Assembly (NCBI RefSeq): GCF_002008345.1
Contig: NZ_MRAE01000002.1
Coordinates: forward strand, 1 to 64,000
Reading direction: 5' to 3'
Length of the DNA: 64,000 nucleotides
Origin: Clostridium tepidum
Lineage (GTDB): Bacteria > Bacillota > Clostridia > Clostridiales > Clostridiaceae
The translations under genes and the position numbers were made by a program. Positions 18,001 to 26,550 of the stretch are shown piece after piece; position 1 is the first letter of the stretch, and each line of letters starts with the position of its first letter. Under the pieces are notes generated by a model. That model was not told where the DNA came from. It searched no databases and saw only the letters and a program-made list of their open reading frames with translations.

Positions 18001-18805
18001 CTTTTTCATATATATATTTTTTAAGATCTTTATAATCTTCATAGGCACTCTTTATTGCACTAGTATATAATCCATCTTCTATTTTTATATCTTCTATTTC
18101 TGTCATAAAAGTTGTATGTCTACAATGATCTGACCAATAAGTATCTATAACTTTAATTTCTGTTATAGTAGGATTTCTCTTTTCTTTAGCTTTAAAATAC
18201 TCTTGACAAAATTTTAAATCTTCAAATGTCATAGCTAAATTCCTATCTTTCAAAAAATCTTCTAGTTCTTTTTCACTTAAATTTATAAATCCATCTAACA
18301 CTTCTATAGCTTCTACTTCCGGATATATATCTACTATAGAATCAGGATTTTTAAGTTGTGCTTCTCTCGAATCTACTTTATTTATACAATATTCTTTTAT
18401 TTTTTTGAATTCTTCCTTTGTTATATTCCCCTTTATAACAAAAATTTTACTATACTTTACAATTACCCCTTCTCTTTGGGTAAGTATTTGTATACATTGA
18501 GCTGCTGAGTCAGCCCTTTGATCATACTGACCTGGTAAATATTCTACTCCAAAAATTTTATCTCCACTATCATAAGGAAATTCTTCTTCATACAAATCAT
18601 CCACAGTCTTTTCTGAAAATATAGTATACTTAGATAATTTGTATTCTTCATCAGTTATGCCACTTATATTATATCTATTTAAAATTCTTATATCTTCTAT
18701 ATTCCCTATATTTAAGCTTAACTTAAAATCTTTTAACATTTTTTGATTTTCCACTCTAAATTGTGGTTTCTTTTCTACGAATAATGTTTTTATTTCATTC
18801 CCCAC
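15044..18805 (-). CDS. purL: Phosphoribosylformylglycinamidine synthase, single-chain PurL
   Basis: ATP- and glutamine-dependent step 4 of purine synthesis, converting FGAR to FGAM. This is the large fused form (1253 residues) with the glutaminase at the C-terminus. There is an N-terminal PurS-like part, a linker DTYWSDHCRHTTF, two synthetase halves (KNETHNHPTEIEPFGGAATCIGG; IGGKDSMSGTF) and a class I amidotransferase from about residue 1000. The latter contains the nucleophile cysteine LGICNGFQALIKLG and GDIHAIPVSHGEGKF. The start is GTG at 18805, 6 nt after GAGGG. It stands alone rather than within a pur operon; no purine riboswitch is visible upstream. Confidence 0.96.
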   Translation of the reverse strand: MGNEIKTLFVEKKPQFRVENQKMLKDFKLSLNIGNIEDIRILNRYNISGITDEEYKLSKYTIFSEKTVDDLYEEEFPYDSGDKIFGVEYLPGQYDQRADSAAQCIQILTQREGVIVKYSKIFVIKGNITKEEFKKIKEYCINKVDSREAQLKNPDSIVDIYPEVEAIEVLDGFINLSEKELEDFLKDRNLAMTFEDLKFCQEYFKAKEKRNPTITEIKVIDTYWSDHCRHTTFMTEIEDIKIEDGLYTSAIKSAYEDYKDLKKYIYEKERATCLMDIATIAAKELRKKGLLEDLDVSPEINACSIVVDAEINGNIEKWLVMFKNETHNHPTEIEPFGGAATCIGGAIRDPLSGRVYVYQAMRITGSADPRRSLKNTLEGKLPQKKITTEAAHGYSSYGNQIGLATGQVVEIYDEGYMAKRMEIGAVIGAAPMENVIRKEPKPSDVVILLGGKTGRDGIGGATGSSKKHTEISIENCGSEVQKGNAPTERKIQRLFRNKEVSNMIKRCNDFGAGGVSVAIGELTEGVYIDLNKIPKKYEGLDGTELAISESQERMAVVVSKEDKERFIKFSKQENLEATVVAEVKEEKRLKMLWKDSIIVDLDREFLNTNGVRQKTKAYITNPEKKDYFNKISFDSKENIKDKWIENLKDLNVCSQKGLVEMFDSTVGAGTVLMPLGGKYQKTPQEGMAAKLPVLEGDTTTATVMTYGFDPKISKWSPFHGAMYAVIESVTKSVAMGVDYKKIRLTFQEYFEKLDNKEEKWGKPLAALLGALKAQREFYIASIGGKDSMSGTFKDMNVPPTLVSFAVGITDVNRIISSEFKAVGNNVIYIKCERNEEEMPNFNKLKKNYEGVYNAIETGNVLASSTIKFGGISEAISKMCFGNNIGVELENLDNKELFSSDYGSIILEVNKDFDLNILKETDYKIIGKTVEKASIKIGNEEILLDECYEEFESTLEGVFKSKIEKEYRKDLNIPLYENKNIKSPSIKIPKPKVLIPVFPGTNCEYDSKRAFEKAGGEVELFVFNNMNSNNIKESINNLSSKIKKTNIIMLPGGFSAGDEPEGSGKFIATIFRNEKIKEAVMELLKVRDGLMLGICNGFQALIKLGLVPFGEICDINESCPTLTYNDIGRHQSKIVYTKVVSNLSPWFNNVKVGDIHAIPVSHGEGKFYAKDSVIKKLINNGQVSTQYVDANGNATDDIEYNPNGSIFAVEGICSPDGRILGKMSHSERIGYGTLKNILGDKDQKIFDAGIKYYR

Positions 18806-18963
18806 TTTTATCCCTCTTTCCGAATATTTTTTGAAATTTTATTTTTATAATTCGTATTAATTAAATTATATCACATGTTATCTTAAAATAATAGATAATT
18901 TTTTCTTTAATATATTAAATTTTATGAACTATATTTATAATTAGTTTTATATATTTTTGCATA

Positions 18964-19003
18964 AAAATAAAAGGAAGAATGTTTCCATTCTTCCTTTTAT
19001 TTT
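18964..19003 (-). terminator. Terminator after the ornithine carbamoyltransferase gene
   Basis: Arms 18964-18981 and 18986-19003 form an 18-bp perfect stem with a 4-nt loop TTTC and A/T-rich flanks, one of the strongest terminators in the window. It closes the arcC-arcB transcript. Confidence 0.92.
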
Positions 19004-19016
19004 ATATATTTAGATA

Positions 19017-20018
19017 TTATTGATCTCCTAATGTTGCAACCATAACAGCTTTTATAGTATGCATTCTGTTTTCAGCTTCATCAAATACGATTGAATGTTC
19101 GCTTTCAAAAACTTCATCAGTAACTTCCATACCATTTAAACCAAATTTTTCATGGATTTCTCTACCTACTGATGTTTTTAAATCATGATATGCTGGTAAG
19201 CAGTGCATGAATTTAACTTCTTTGTTTCCTGTTTTGTTTAACATTTCCATGTTAACTTGATATGGTTTTAATAATTTTATTCTTTCTGCCCAAACTTCGT
19301 CTGGTTCTCCCATTGATACCCAAACATCTGTGTATATAACGTCGCAACCTTTAACACCTTCGTCAACACTATCAGTTAAAGTTATCTTAGCGCCTGTTGA
19401 TTCAGCTACTTTTTTGCATTCAACTACTAATTTTTCTTCTGGGAATAAGCTCTTTGGAGCAACTATTCTGAAATCCATTCCCATTTTTGCAGCACCAATC
19501 ATTAAAGCATTAGCCATGTTGTTTCTTCCATCACCTGCATAAGCAAAAGTAATTTCATTTAATGGTTTTTCAAAATGTTCTTGAATTGTTAAAAAGTCAG
19601 CTAAAATTTGAGTTGGGTGGTCAGCATCTGTTAATCCATTCCATACTGGTACTCCAGCATATTTAGCTAATTCTTCAACAGTTTCTTGTGAAAATCCTCT
19701 GTATTCTATACCATCATACATTCTTCCAAGAACTCTAGCAGTATCTGCCATAGATTCTTTTTTACCAATTTGAGTTCCTGTTGGTCCAAGATAAGTTACA
19801 TGAGCTCCTTGATCTTTTGCAGCAACTTCAAATGCGCATCTAGTTCTTGTTGAAGTTTTTTCAAATATTAATGCAATGTTTTTGCCTTTCATTCTTGGTA
19901 CTTCTGTTCCTGTATATTTAGCTCTTTTTAAATCTCTAGCTAAATCTAAGAAATAATTTATTTCCTTTGGTGTGAAATCCATTAATGTTAAAAAATGTCT
20001 GTTTTTTAAGTTAAACAT
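19017..20018 (-). CDS. arcB: Ornithine carbamoyltransferase
   Basis: Interconverts ornithine plus carbamoyl phosphate and citrulline. The carbamoyl-phosphate motif STRTR (residues 56-60) and the ornithine motif HCLPAYHD are both intact, and the 333-residue length is normal. It lies 93 nt downstream of a carbamate kinase gene on the same strand, which argues for the catabolic arginine deiminase pathway (citrulline to ornithine and carbamoyl phosphate, then ATP). The sequence alone does not separate arcB from anabolic argF. No arcA (arginine deiminase) gene is in the window. The ATG follows TTAGGAGGAATAAGAT. Codon choice looks well optimised (many GAA, GGT, CCA), suggesting high expression. Confidence 0.92.
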   Translation of the reverse strand: MFNLKNRHFLTLMDFTPKEINYFLDLARDLKRAKYTGTEVPRMKGKNIALIFEKTSTRTRCAFEVAAKDQGAHVTYLGPTGTQIGKKESMADTARVLGRMYDGIEYRGFSQETVEELAKYAGVPVWNGLTDADHPTQILADFLTIQEHFEKPLNEITFAYAGDGRNNMANALMIGAAKMGMDFRIVAPKSLFPEEKLVVECKKVAESTGAKITLTDSVDEGVKGCDVIYTDVWVSMGEPDEVWAERIKLLKPYQVNMEMLNKTGNKEVKFMHCLPAYHDLKTSVGREIHEKFGLNGMEVTDEVFESEHSIVFDEAENRMHTIKAVMVATLGDQ

Positions 20019-20111
20019 ATCTTATTCCTCCTAATAGTATAATTATTTATATTATAAACTTTTATATTTAGATCACATATGTATTATGTAACCCATTTTA
20101 GCTTTTTAATG

Positions 20112-21056
20112 TTATCTTACTATTCTTGTACCTGAAGTTCCGTTAATAGCATCTTTTGCTTTTTCAAGAGATCCTATTATTGCAATTTTGTTTTCATTAA
20201 ATTCAACAAATTTTTTACAAGCTTCAACTTTTGGAAGCATACTTCCTGGAGCAAATTGTCCTTCACTAATATATTTATCAACTTCTTCTAAATTCATTTG
20301 AGATAAAGATTCTTGATTTGGTTTATTGAAGTTTATAGCAACTTGATCTACAGCTGTAAGAATTAATAACATATCAGCATCTATTATTTCTGCTAATTTT
20401 TCAGCTGCAAAGTCTTTATCTATAACCGCTGGAACTCCTTTTATAATTCCATTTTCATTAACAACTGGAATTCCACCACCTCCACAAGAAATTACTATAT
20501 TTCCTGCTTCAACTAATTGTTTTATCATAGCTTTTTCTATAACATCTACAGGTTTTGGTGAAGCAACAACTCTTCTGTATCCTCTTCCTGCATCTTCTTT
20601 CATTACATAACCTTTTTCAGCTTCTAACTTTTTAGCTTCTTCTTCACTGTAAAAAGAACCTATTGGTTTTGTAGGATTTTTAAATCCTTGATCATCAGCA
20701 TTTACTAATACTTGAGTAACTACTGTTCCTACTGGTTTATTGATATTTCTTTTATTTAATTCTTCTTCTATAGCATTTTGAAGATGATATCCTATATAAC
20801 CTTGTGAAAATGCTCCACAAACGTCAAATGGGAACAATACGTTAGTATCATTTGCTTTATGACCAGCTTCTACAGATGCCAATATTTGACCTACTTGAGG
20901 ACCATTTCCATGGACTATTGAAACTGTATGACCTTCCGCGATTAAATCTACTATTGATTTTGCTGTATCTTTACAGGTTTTTAATTGACTTTCAGGAGTT
21001 TTGTCTTTTGGATCTGATTGTAGGGCATTTCCTCCTAGAGCTAATACTATTTTCAT
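20112..21056 (-). CDS. arcC: Carbamate kinase
   Basis: Transfers phosphate from carbamoyl phosphate to ADP, the ATP-yielding last step of arginine deiminase fermentation. The sequence is a standard 314-residue amino-acid-kinase fold. Diagnostic blocks are IVLALGGNALQ, VHGNGPQVGQIL, CGGGGIPVV and DKDFAAEKLAEIIDADMLLILTAVD. It is the first gene of a two-gene unit with ornithine carbamoyltransferase. The ATG follows CGGAGGTGTTTTT. About 550 bases of leader and intergenic DNA lie upstream, including a 20-bp tandem repeat that might be a regulatory site. The identification is secure. Confidence 0.95.
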   Translation of the reverse strand: MKIVLALGGNALQSDPKDKTPESQLKTCKDTAKSIVDLIAEGHTVSIVHGNGPQVGQILASVEAGHKANDTNVLFPFDVCGAFSQGYIGYHLQNAIEEELNKRNINKPVGTVVTQVLVNADDQGFKNPTKPIGSFYSEEEAKKLEAEKGYVMKEDAGRGYRRVVASPKPVDVIEKAMIKQLVEAGNIVISCGGGGIPVVNENGIIKGVPAVIDKDFAAEKLAEIIDADMLLILTAVDQVAINFNKPNQESLSQMNLEEVDKYISEGQFAPGSMLPKVEACKKFVEFNENKIAIIGSLEKAKDAINGTSGTRIVR

Positions 21057-21058
21057 AA

Positions 21059-21552
21059 AAACACCTCCGAAAAATAATATGTTTAATACTTTAATTTTAA
21101 TTACATACGTTAGTTTATGTAAATTTATAATTATTATAATAAAAATATAATTACAACTTTAAATATTTGTAAATATATTAATATCTTTAATATTAAGAAT
21201 ACGTTTGCAAAACTAATTAAAGTTATAACAAATTAGTTAAAGTTATAACAAATAATTTTATAATAAAAAGCTATCTTCTCGTAAATAGCACCATCTTATT
21301 ATATTTATGGGTAATTTTACAAACCATCACCCTAAAATAAATCTTCTACATAAAATTTAAAATTCCTTCTTAAAAATATAAAAACTTTTATTGTAAAAGA
21401 ACATTTTTTATATTTTTATTTTTTAATTAAAATTTTCTTATTACAGATTCATTGTACATACTATTTATATTTTTGTCTACACATGATTTTGCTTTAAATT
21501 TGCTATATTTTTTGAATTTATATAGTTTTTCTACAATATATCACCAAAATAT
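21059..21552. other. Intergenic region upstream of arcC
   Basis: About 490 bases with no credible gene, very A+T-rich. It should hold the arcC promoter; I cannot place it with confidence. The notable content is the tandem repeat at 21211-21253 and, at the far end, the glyA terminator. Confidence 0.5.
21211..21253. repeat. Two-copy 20-bp tandem repeat upstream of arcC
   Basis: AATTAAAGTTATAACAAA is followed at a 20-bp period by AGTTAAAGTTATAACAAA, with two mismatches per unit. Two turns of helix separate the copies, a spacing typical of paired protein sites. It lies about 160 nt upstream of arcC. Confidence 0.6.
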
Positions 21553-21584
21553 GGGCTTATGCTCTTATTTTAAAGCATAAGCCC
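21553..21584 (-). terminator. Terminator after glyA
   Basis: GGGCTTATGCT (21553-21563) pairs perfectly with AGCATAAGCCC (21574-21584) just past the glyA stop codon. Confidence 0.85.
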
Positions 21585-21612
21585 TATTTATTATGTGTAA
21601 ATTCTACATTTT

Positions 21613-22854
21613 TTATGAATTTTGATACAATGGATATTTTTTACAAAGCTCTTTTACTTGCTCTCTAATTTGAGATAAATTTTCCTCTTTATGCTCTATA
21701 GAATAGTTAATGAAATAGGCTATTTTTTTCATTTCTTCCTCTTTAAACCCTCTTGTAGTTACTGCTGGTGTTCCTATCCTAATACCACTAGTTACAAAAG
21801 GACTTAATGTTTCAAAAGGTATTGTATTTTTATTCACAGTAATTCCTACTGAATCTAAAAGTTTTTCTGCATCTTTTCCAGTTATTTTTTTATTAGTTAG
21901 ATCAATTAACAATAAATGGTTATAAGTTCCCCCAGATATTAATCTAAATCCGTAATTAATTAATTCCTCCCCTAAAACTTTAGTATTTTTTACAACTTGC
22001 TTCATATATGTTTTGTAATCCTCTTTTAACGCTTCTCCAAAACAAACCGCTTTTGCTGCTATAATATGCATTAATGGACCACCTTGAATTCCTGGAAATA
22101 TAGCTTTATCTATTTCCTTTGCATATTTTTCTTTACATAAAATAGCTCCACCTCTAGGCCCTCTTAAGGTTTTATGAGTAGTTGTTGTAACAAAATCCGC
22201 ATAAGGTACTGGTGATGGATGTAATCCTGTAGCTACAAGTCCTGCTATGTGAGCTATATCTACCATCATATAAGCACCAACTTCATCACAAATTTCTCTT
22301 ATTTTTTTGAAATCTATAATTCTAGGATAAGCACTAGCCCCAGATACTATCATTTTAGGCTTATTTTCTAAAGCTATTTTCCTTAATAATTCATAATCTA
22401 TAATTTCTGTTTTTTTATCTACACCATAAGATATAAAATTATATAACTTTCCTGAAAAATTTACTGGACTTCCATGAGTTAAATGTCCACCATGAGATAA
22501 ATCCATGCCTAGTATAGTATCCCCTGGCTGAAGTACAGACATATAAACTGCCATATTTGCCTGTGATCCAGAATGTGGTTGTACATTAGCATGCTCTGCG
22601 TCAAATAATTTCTTCAATCTTTCTGTTGCTAAATCTTCTACTTCATCTACAAATTTACATCCTCCATAATATCTCTTATGTGGATATCCTTCTGCATATT
22701 TATTAGTTAATAAAGATCCCATAGCTTCCATTACGGATAAACTTGTAAAGTTTTCTGAAGCTATTAATTCAATATTATATTCTTGTCTTTCTGCCTCTTT
22801 TTTTATCAGCCCCAATATAGTTGAATCGGTATTTGTTAAATTTGTAAAATCCAT
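21613..22854 (-). CDS. glyA: Serine hydroxymethyltransferase
   Basis: PLP enzyme that interconverts serine and glycine while loading one-carbon units on tetrahydrofolate. It is a 413-residue family member. The PLP lysine motif [14 protein letters not shown], the N-terminal LIASENFTS, and [20 protein letters not shown] are all conserved. The ATG follows TTAGGAGCGTGATAAT. It is monocistronic with its own terminator. It supplies folate units for the purine pathway represented by purL a few kb away, but the genes are not in one operon. Confidence 0.96.
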   Translation of the reverse strand: MDFTNLTNTDSTILGLIKKEAERQEYNIELIASENFTSLSVMEAMGSLLTNKYAEGYPHKRYYGGCKFVDEVEDLATERLKKLFDAEHANVQPHSGSQANMAVYMSVLQPGDTILGMDLSHGGHLTHGSPVNFSGKLYNFISYGVDKKTEIIDYELLRKIALENKPKMIVSGASAYPRIIDFKKIREICDEVGAYMMVDIAHIAGLVATGLHPSPVPYADFVTTTTHKTLRGPRGGAILCKEKYAKEIDKAIFPGIQGGPLMHIIAAKAVCFGEALKEDYKTYMKQVVKNTKVLGEELINYGFRLISGGTYNHLLLIDLTNKKITGKDAEKLLDSVGITVNKNTIPFETLSPFVTSGIRIGTPAVTTRGFKEEEMKKIAYFINYSIEHKEENLSQIREQVKELCKKYPLYQNS

Positions 22855-23027
22855 ATTATCACGCTCCTAAAAATAAACATATATTAATTATCAATTATAG
22901 TTGTAAAATTAAAAATAATCAATAAAATTCAATTTTCACTTTTATACAAAAATTTCGTTTTACAAAGATAATTTTGGTGTTATAATACTTTTGATAACAT
23001 AAAAATATGACAATAAACGGTGATAAC

Positions 23028-23798
23028 ATGGATATTAACAAAATAATTAAAATAGCTGCAGAAGCTGGAAAAATAATATTGCAAAGCGGTGGAGAAACTT
23101 ATAGAGTAGAAGAAACCATGTCTAGAATATGTGCTGCTTATAACATAGAAGACTCTGACAATTATGTTACTCCAACAGTAATAATGATATCTGCTACAAA
23201 TAAAGCAGGTCAAACTGTTTCTCTTAATAAAAGAATTACAAGTAGAACTATAGATTTGGATAAAATAGATAAGGTAAATACTTTATCTAGAAGTATAAAA
23301 GAAAAGAATCTAACTTTAGAAGAAGTAGAAAAAGAATTAAATATCATAAAAAAAGGCGTACCATATGATTATAAAATAGAAATAATTTCTTCTTGTTTTA
23401 TTTCTTCTTTCTTTACATTACTGTTTGGAGGAAATTTTTTAGACTTTTTAATCTCTTTCATAATAGGAGCTGCTCTAAAGCCAGTGCTTTCTTTTCTAAG
23501 TTACTTAAATGTAAATGTATTTTTTACTAACTTAGTAGGTGGATTTACGGTATCTCTTTTTGCTTTGTTAAGCACATTAGTAGTATCCGGTTTAAATGTA
23601 GATAAAATAATAATCGGTTCTGTAATGATACTAGTTCCAGGAATTGCAATAGTTAATGCTTTAAGAGATACCATCGCAGGAGATTTAATTTCTGGGATTG
23701 TAAGAGGAGCTGAAGCATTTTTAATAGCTGTAGCAATAGCAGTGGGCTCCGGTGTAGTACTTAAATTATGGATACATTTGGGAGGAACTACTTTATGA
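23028..23798 (+). CDS. Threonine/serine exporter family, ThrE N-terminal half (DUF1212)
   Basis: First part of a two-gene ThrE-type exporter. The cytosolic N-terminal region (residues 1-110: IAAEAGKIILQSGGETYRVEETMSRIC; SATNKAGQTVSLNKRI) is followed by about five membrane segments containing GGFTVSLFALLSTLVVSG and LVPGIAIVNALRDTIAGDLISG, the family signature. I place the start at the ATG at 23028, which has GGTGATAAC just upstream; an ATG at 23007 is in frame without a site. The gene ends in an ATGA overlap with the second half, showing translational coupling. The natural substrate is unknown; threonine/serine is inferred from characterised ThrE. Confidence 0.87.
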   Translation: MDINKIIKIAAEAGKIILQSGGETYRVEETMSRICAAYNIEDSDNYVTPTVIMISATNKAGQTVSLNKRITSRTIDLDKIDKVNTLSRSIKEKNLTLEEVEKELNIIKKGVPYDYKIEIISSCFISSFFTLLFGGNFLDFLISFIIGAALKPVLSFLSYLNVNVFFTNLVGGFTVSLFALLSTLVVSGLNVDKIIIGSVMILVPGIAIVNALRDTIAGDLISGIVRGAEAFLIAVAIAVGSGVVLKLWIHLGGTTL

Positions 23799-24268
23799 TT
23801 ATGATTTCAAATTTTATATTTTCATTTTTAGCATCCTTAGGCTTTGCATGTATATTTAACATTAAAGGAAAAAAGCTTATTTATGCATCCTTAGGTGGAA
23901 GCATAGCTTGGTTATCCTATCTTATCTGTAAAAATAACAACTATTCTACAGTATTCAGCTTTTTTATAGGATCCATAGCTGGAAGTATATATTCAGAAAT
24001 AATGGCAAGAGTAGAAAAAACTCCTGTAACCCTAATGGTAATATGCTCTATGATTCCTCTGGTTCCTGGTGGTGGAATGTATTATACTATGCAAAAAGTT
24101 ATTGAAGGAGATGTAAATGGAGCTTTAAATACAGGATTTACTACATTATCTGTAGCCGGAGCTATAGCTTTAGGTATGGTTATGGTGTCTTCTACAACAA
24201 GGCTTATATATAAATTTCGAGAAAAAATTTTAATAACCATAAAGCCAAAGAAAAACATAACAGAGTAA
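23795..24268 (+). CDS. Threonine/serine exporter family, ThrE C-terminal half (DUF3815)
   Basis: Second, membrane-only part of the split ThrE exporter, about 157 residues with four to five hydrophobic segments. The signature CSMIPLVPGGGMYYTMQKVIEGD matches the ThrE_2 family. The start at 23795 overlaps the stop of the first half (ATGA) and has GGGAGG 9 nt upstream inside that gene. Both halves must be made together, as they presumably form one transporter. It is followed by a shared terminator. Confidence 0.87.
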   Translation: MIMISNFIFSFLASLGFACIFNIKGKKLIYASLGGSIAWLSYLICKNNNYSTVFSFFIGSIAGSIYSEIMARVEKTPVTLMVICSMIPLVPGGGMYYTMQKVIEGDVNGALNTGFTTLSVAGAIALGMVMVSSTTRLIYKFREKILITIKPKKNITE

Positions 24269-24286
24269 AAATAATTTTATAAAATA

Positions 24287-24336
24287 AAAGAGTCTATATC
24301 AAAATAAAATTAAATCTATTTTGATATAGACTCTTT
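24287..24336. terminator. Bidirectional terminator between the ThrE genes and csoR
   Basis: Arms 24287-24306 and 24317-24336 form a perfect 20-bp stem with a 10-nt loop between convergent genes. A-rich and T-rich flanks on both sides let it work on both strands. Confidence 0.92.
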
Positions 24337-24351
24337 CAAGTATATATTTCT

Positions 24352-24621
24352 TTATTTCATAAACATAATAAAAGCTGATACTAGTTCTTCTATAGCCTTA
24401 TCTTTTTCCTTATCTTCTCCTAAGAAACACTGCTTAGCGTAATTTTCTAAAACCAAACCTCCTACCTTATTCATAGCAGCTCTTATAGCGGCTACTTGTA
24501 TAAGTATATCTCTACAACAACATTCATTTTCTATCATTTTTTCTATTCCCTTTACTTGCCCTTCAATTCTTCTAAGTCTAGTTTGTATATCTTTTTTAGC
24601 ATCTTTCTTTTGATTTTTCAT
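24352..24621 (-). CDS. CsoR/RcnR-family repressor with altered metal ligand set
   Basis: Small all-helical DUF156 repressor, 89 residues. By alignment to the CsoR numbering, Cys36 and Cys65 are present (ENECCCRDILIQ, ENYAKQCF) but position 61, the copper-binding histidine, is tyrosine. Three cysteines occur in a row at 34-36. The loss of His61 argues against simple Cu(I) sensing; the two-cysteine pattern is shared with persulfide sensors of the CstR type. No copA, copZ or sulfur-oxidation gene is adjacent, so it may be autoregulated or act elsewhere. The ATG follows AAGAGGAGTTTTAGTT. A palindromic operator overlaps its promoter. Confidence 0.85.
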   Translation of the reverse strand: MKNQKKDAKKDIQTRLRRIEGQVKGIEKMIENECCCRDILIQVAAIRAAMNKVGGLVLENYAKQCFLGEDKEKDKAIEELVSAFIMFMK

Positions 24622-24662
24622 AACTAAAACTCCTCTTTTTTACTATAACAACATTGGTACCT

Positions 24663-24673
24663 ATACCGGGTAT
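24663..24673. promoter_or_regulatory. Candidate CsoR-family operator
   Basis: ATACCGGGTAT is an exact palindrome around a single G, similar in form to the TACC-GGTA operators of CsoR-type repressors. It overlaps the -10 and start region of the csoR-like gene's promoter, and a second half-site GGTACC lies 5 nt away. Confidence 0.65.
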
Positions 24674-24700
24674 TATAACATTTTCTAATTATATCTTCAA
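24672..24700 (-). promoter_or_regulatory. Promoter of the csoR-like gene
   Basis: On the minus strand TTGAAG (24695-24700) and a perfect TATAAT (24672-24677) are separated by 17 nt, about 50 nt upstream of the start codon. The palindromic operator begins at the -10. Confidence 0.75.
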
Positions 24701-24787
24701 TTGTTTATAAATCTAAATATGTATATTTATAAATAATATAAATAATTTTAATTTCTTTATTTTGTAATAAATTTTTAAAAATATAAA

Positions 24788-25615
24788 TTAGCTTAATATA
24801 AATTTCTCTATTACTTCTGCTATTCCATCATTATTATTATCCATATAAGTTACATAATTAGCATATTTCTTCAATTCTTCTCTTGTGTTTTTCATAAATA
24901 CTCCAAGACCTGCTTTTTTTATCATACTAATATCATTTTCATCATTACCTACAGCTATACACTTTTCTATGGGTATATCATAATAATTAGCTAGTTTTTC
25001 TAAAGCTATTCCTTTACTAATTCCAAAATTGCATATTTCTATATTGCTTATATGAGATTTAGTTATACTAACCTTTAAATTATCCTTTATTTCCATTTGA
25101 ACTTTATTTAAATATTCTAAATCATCATCAACTACTACTATTTTATTTATTTCACTATCTATATTTTTAATGTATTTTTTACTATCTGCAATTATCCTTA
25201 TTTCTATTCTATATTTTCTTTCTATACTTTCATTAAATTTATAAAATTTTTTTGTACTATAATCAAATTTTTCTGTACACATTATATTATCATGATAAAA
25301 ATGATAGTATGTATTTTTATATTTTCTTAAAATATCTATAATATTTAAAAATGTATTTTTATTAATTCCTTCATTATACATAGTTTGTTTTTTATGATTT
25401 AAAATCAAAGCACCATTAGCACAAATCATTGGTTCTTCTTTAGATATAAATTCCTCATAAAACTTTAGCCCTCCTGGAATTCTTCCAGAAGATATAACTA
25501 CCCTAACGCCTTTCTCTTTTGCTTTTTTTATATAAGAAAGAGTTTTTTCTGTTATTTTCTTTTCATCATTTAATAAAGTTCCATCCATATCTAATGCTAT
25601 TAATTGATACTTCAA
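24788..25615 (-). CDS. Cof-type HAD-superfamily phosphatase
   Basis: 275-residue HAD hydrolase of the Cof/YidA type. Motif I is LIALDMDGTLLND with the two catalytic aspartates, motif II is VVISSGR, a lysine lies in FGISKGIALEKL, and motif IV is AVGNDENDISMIKKAGLGVFM. The cap is the alpha/beta C2 type typical of sugar-phosphate or flavin-phosphate phosphatases; the substrate cannot be read from sequence. The start is TTG at 25615, 7 nt after GGAGG. It is monocistronic, upstream of csoR on the same strand. Confidence 0.9.
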   Translation of the reverse strand: MKYQLIALDMDGTLLNDEKKITEKTLSYIKKAKEKGVRVVISSGRIPGGLKFYEEFISKEEPMICANGALILNHKKQTMYNEGINKNTFLNIIDILRKYKNTYYHFYHDNIMCTEKFDYSTKKFYKFNESIERKYRIEIRIIADSKKYIKNIDSEINKIVVVDDDLEYLNKVQMEIKDNLKVSITKSHISNIEICNFGISKGIALEKLANYYDIPIEKCIAVGNDENDISMIKKAGLGVFMKNTREELKKYANYVTYMDNNNDGIAEVIEKFILS

Positions 25616-25729
25616 AATTACCCCTCCCTAATAAACGTGTTTTTTTTATCATTATAACATTAATAAAGGTAATAAAAACTAAAAAAAATACATAGTTTTA
25701 ATTAGTACTAAATTATGTAGGTGATTTAC

Positions 25730-26206
25730 TTGAAAAAATTTTTTAATTTAATAATTTTAATATTTATTTCTTGCTTCTTTTTAACATCTTGTAATATAGT
25801 GTTTCCTATAGATGGGCTGAAAGGTAAAAAGCCAAACAATTTCTATTATACTAATCTTTTAGCTAAAAACATGACCTTTGAAAAAGAATATAAAGTCACT
25901 ATATTAGAAACTAATTTTTATAAAGGGAAAGAAATTAGCAAAAAAGATAAAGAAACAATAAAATATTTTACAACTCTTTTAAGGAAACAAAATTTTAAAA
26001 CTTTAGAAAAAAAACCTGAATCAAAACCATTATATAAAATATTTTTTACTTTTAAAAAAGATAAATACATAATAAATATATATAATAAACAATATATTTC
26101 AGTCCACCCTTTTGATGGTGATTTTCCTATGGATTATATAGATATGAGTAGTATACCCGAAGCCTATAATTTATATAATCTATGTGATTTTTTATTCAGT
26201 AAATAG
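25730..26206 (+). CDS. Small lipoprotein of unknown function
   Basis: Lysine-rich N-terminus and a hydrophobic stretch FNLIILIFISCFFLTSC end in the lipobox LTSC, so the mature protein should be lipid-anchored on the outer face of the membrane. The remaining roughly 135 residues are lysine- and phenylalanine-rich, with no family that I recognise. The start is TTG at 25730 with AGGTGA 5 nt upstream; a GTG at 25721 lies inside that site. The gene stands alone between an HAD phosphatase gene and a long hairpin terminator. Export is confident, role unknown. Confidence 0.75.
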   Translation: MKKFFNLIILIFISCFFLTSCNIVFPIDGLKGKKPNNFYYTNLLAKNMTFEKEYKVTILETNFYKGKEISKKDKETIKYFTTLLRKQNFKTLEKKPESKPLYKIFFTFKKDKYIINIYNKQYISVHPFDGDFPMDYIDMSSIPEAYNLYNLCDFLFSK

Positions 26207-26213
26207 TATAAAT

Positions 26214-26285
26214 AAAAATCATATATTACTAAAAATTCTAAGGTGTTTTAACCAAAATAGATTTTTAGTTAATATATGATTTTTT
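26214..26285 (+). terminator. Long hairpin terminator after the lipoprotein gene
   Basis: Arms 26214-26236 and 26261-26285 pair over 23 bp with one bulged base, followed by a T run. The loop is about 24 nt. Confidence 0.82.
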
Positions 26286-26550
26286 TACATTAATAAAATT
26301 TTAGTTATTAATATTTAGCTAAATACTTAAATTAACAAAAGAATATGGTACCAATCATTAGTAAAATAAATAATAAAATATAAATTTATTATATCCATAT
26401 AAAAAAAGCTAAATAAATTATATAATCTTTATAATAGATTTTATAAAAATAAAATTTATTATAATAATGTTTTATTTTCATAAATAAAAATTACATATAA
26501 AAGCATTTATACTAATACTACCCTTTAATTTTATAAAGGAGGTTAAATAT
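26286..26550. other. Very AT-rich leader before the 1621-residue gene
   Basis: About 265 bases, nearly 90% A+T, with no gene. I could not pick a convincing promoter because many TATAAT-like strings occur. The last part holds the strong Shine-Dalgarno AAAGGAGGT 7 nt before the ATG. Confidence 0.5.

Noticed and set aside
19017-21056. Complete arginine deiminase operon
   Set aside because: Only ornithine carbamoyltransferase and carbamate kinase genes are present; no arginine deiminase or antiporter gene is adjacent.
22980-23213. 77-residue minus-strand frame opposite the ThrE gene
   Set aside because: It is antisense to a conserved gene start, has odd composition and no ribosome site.
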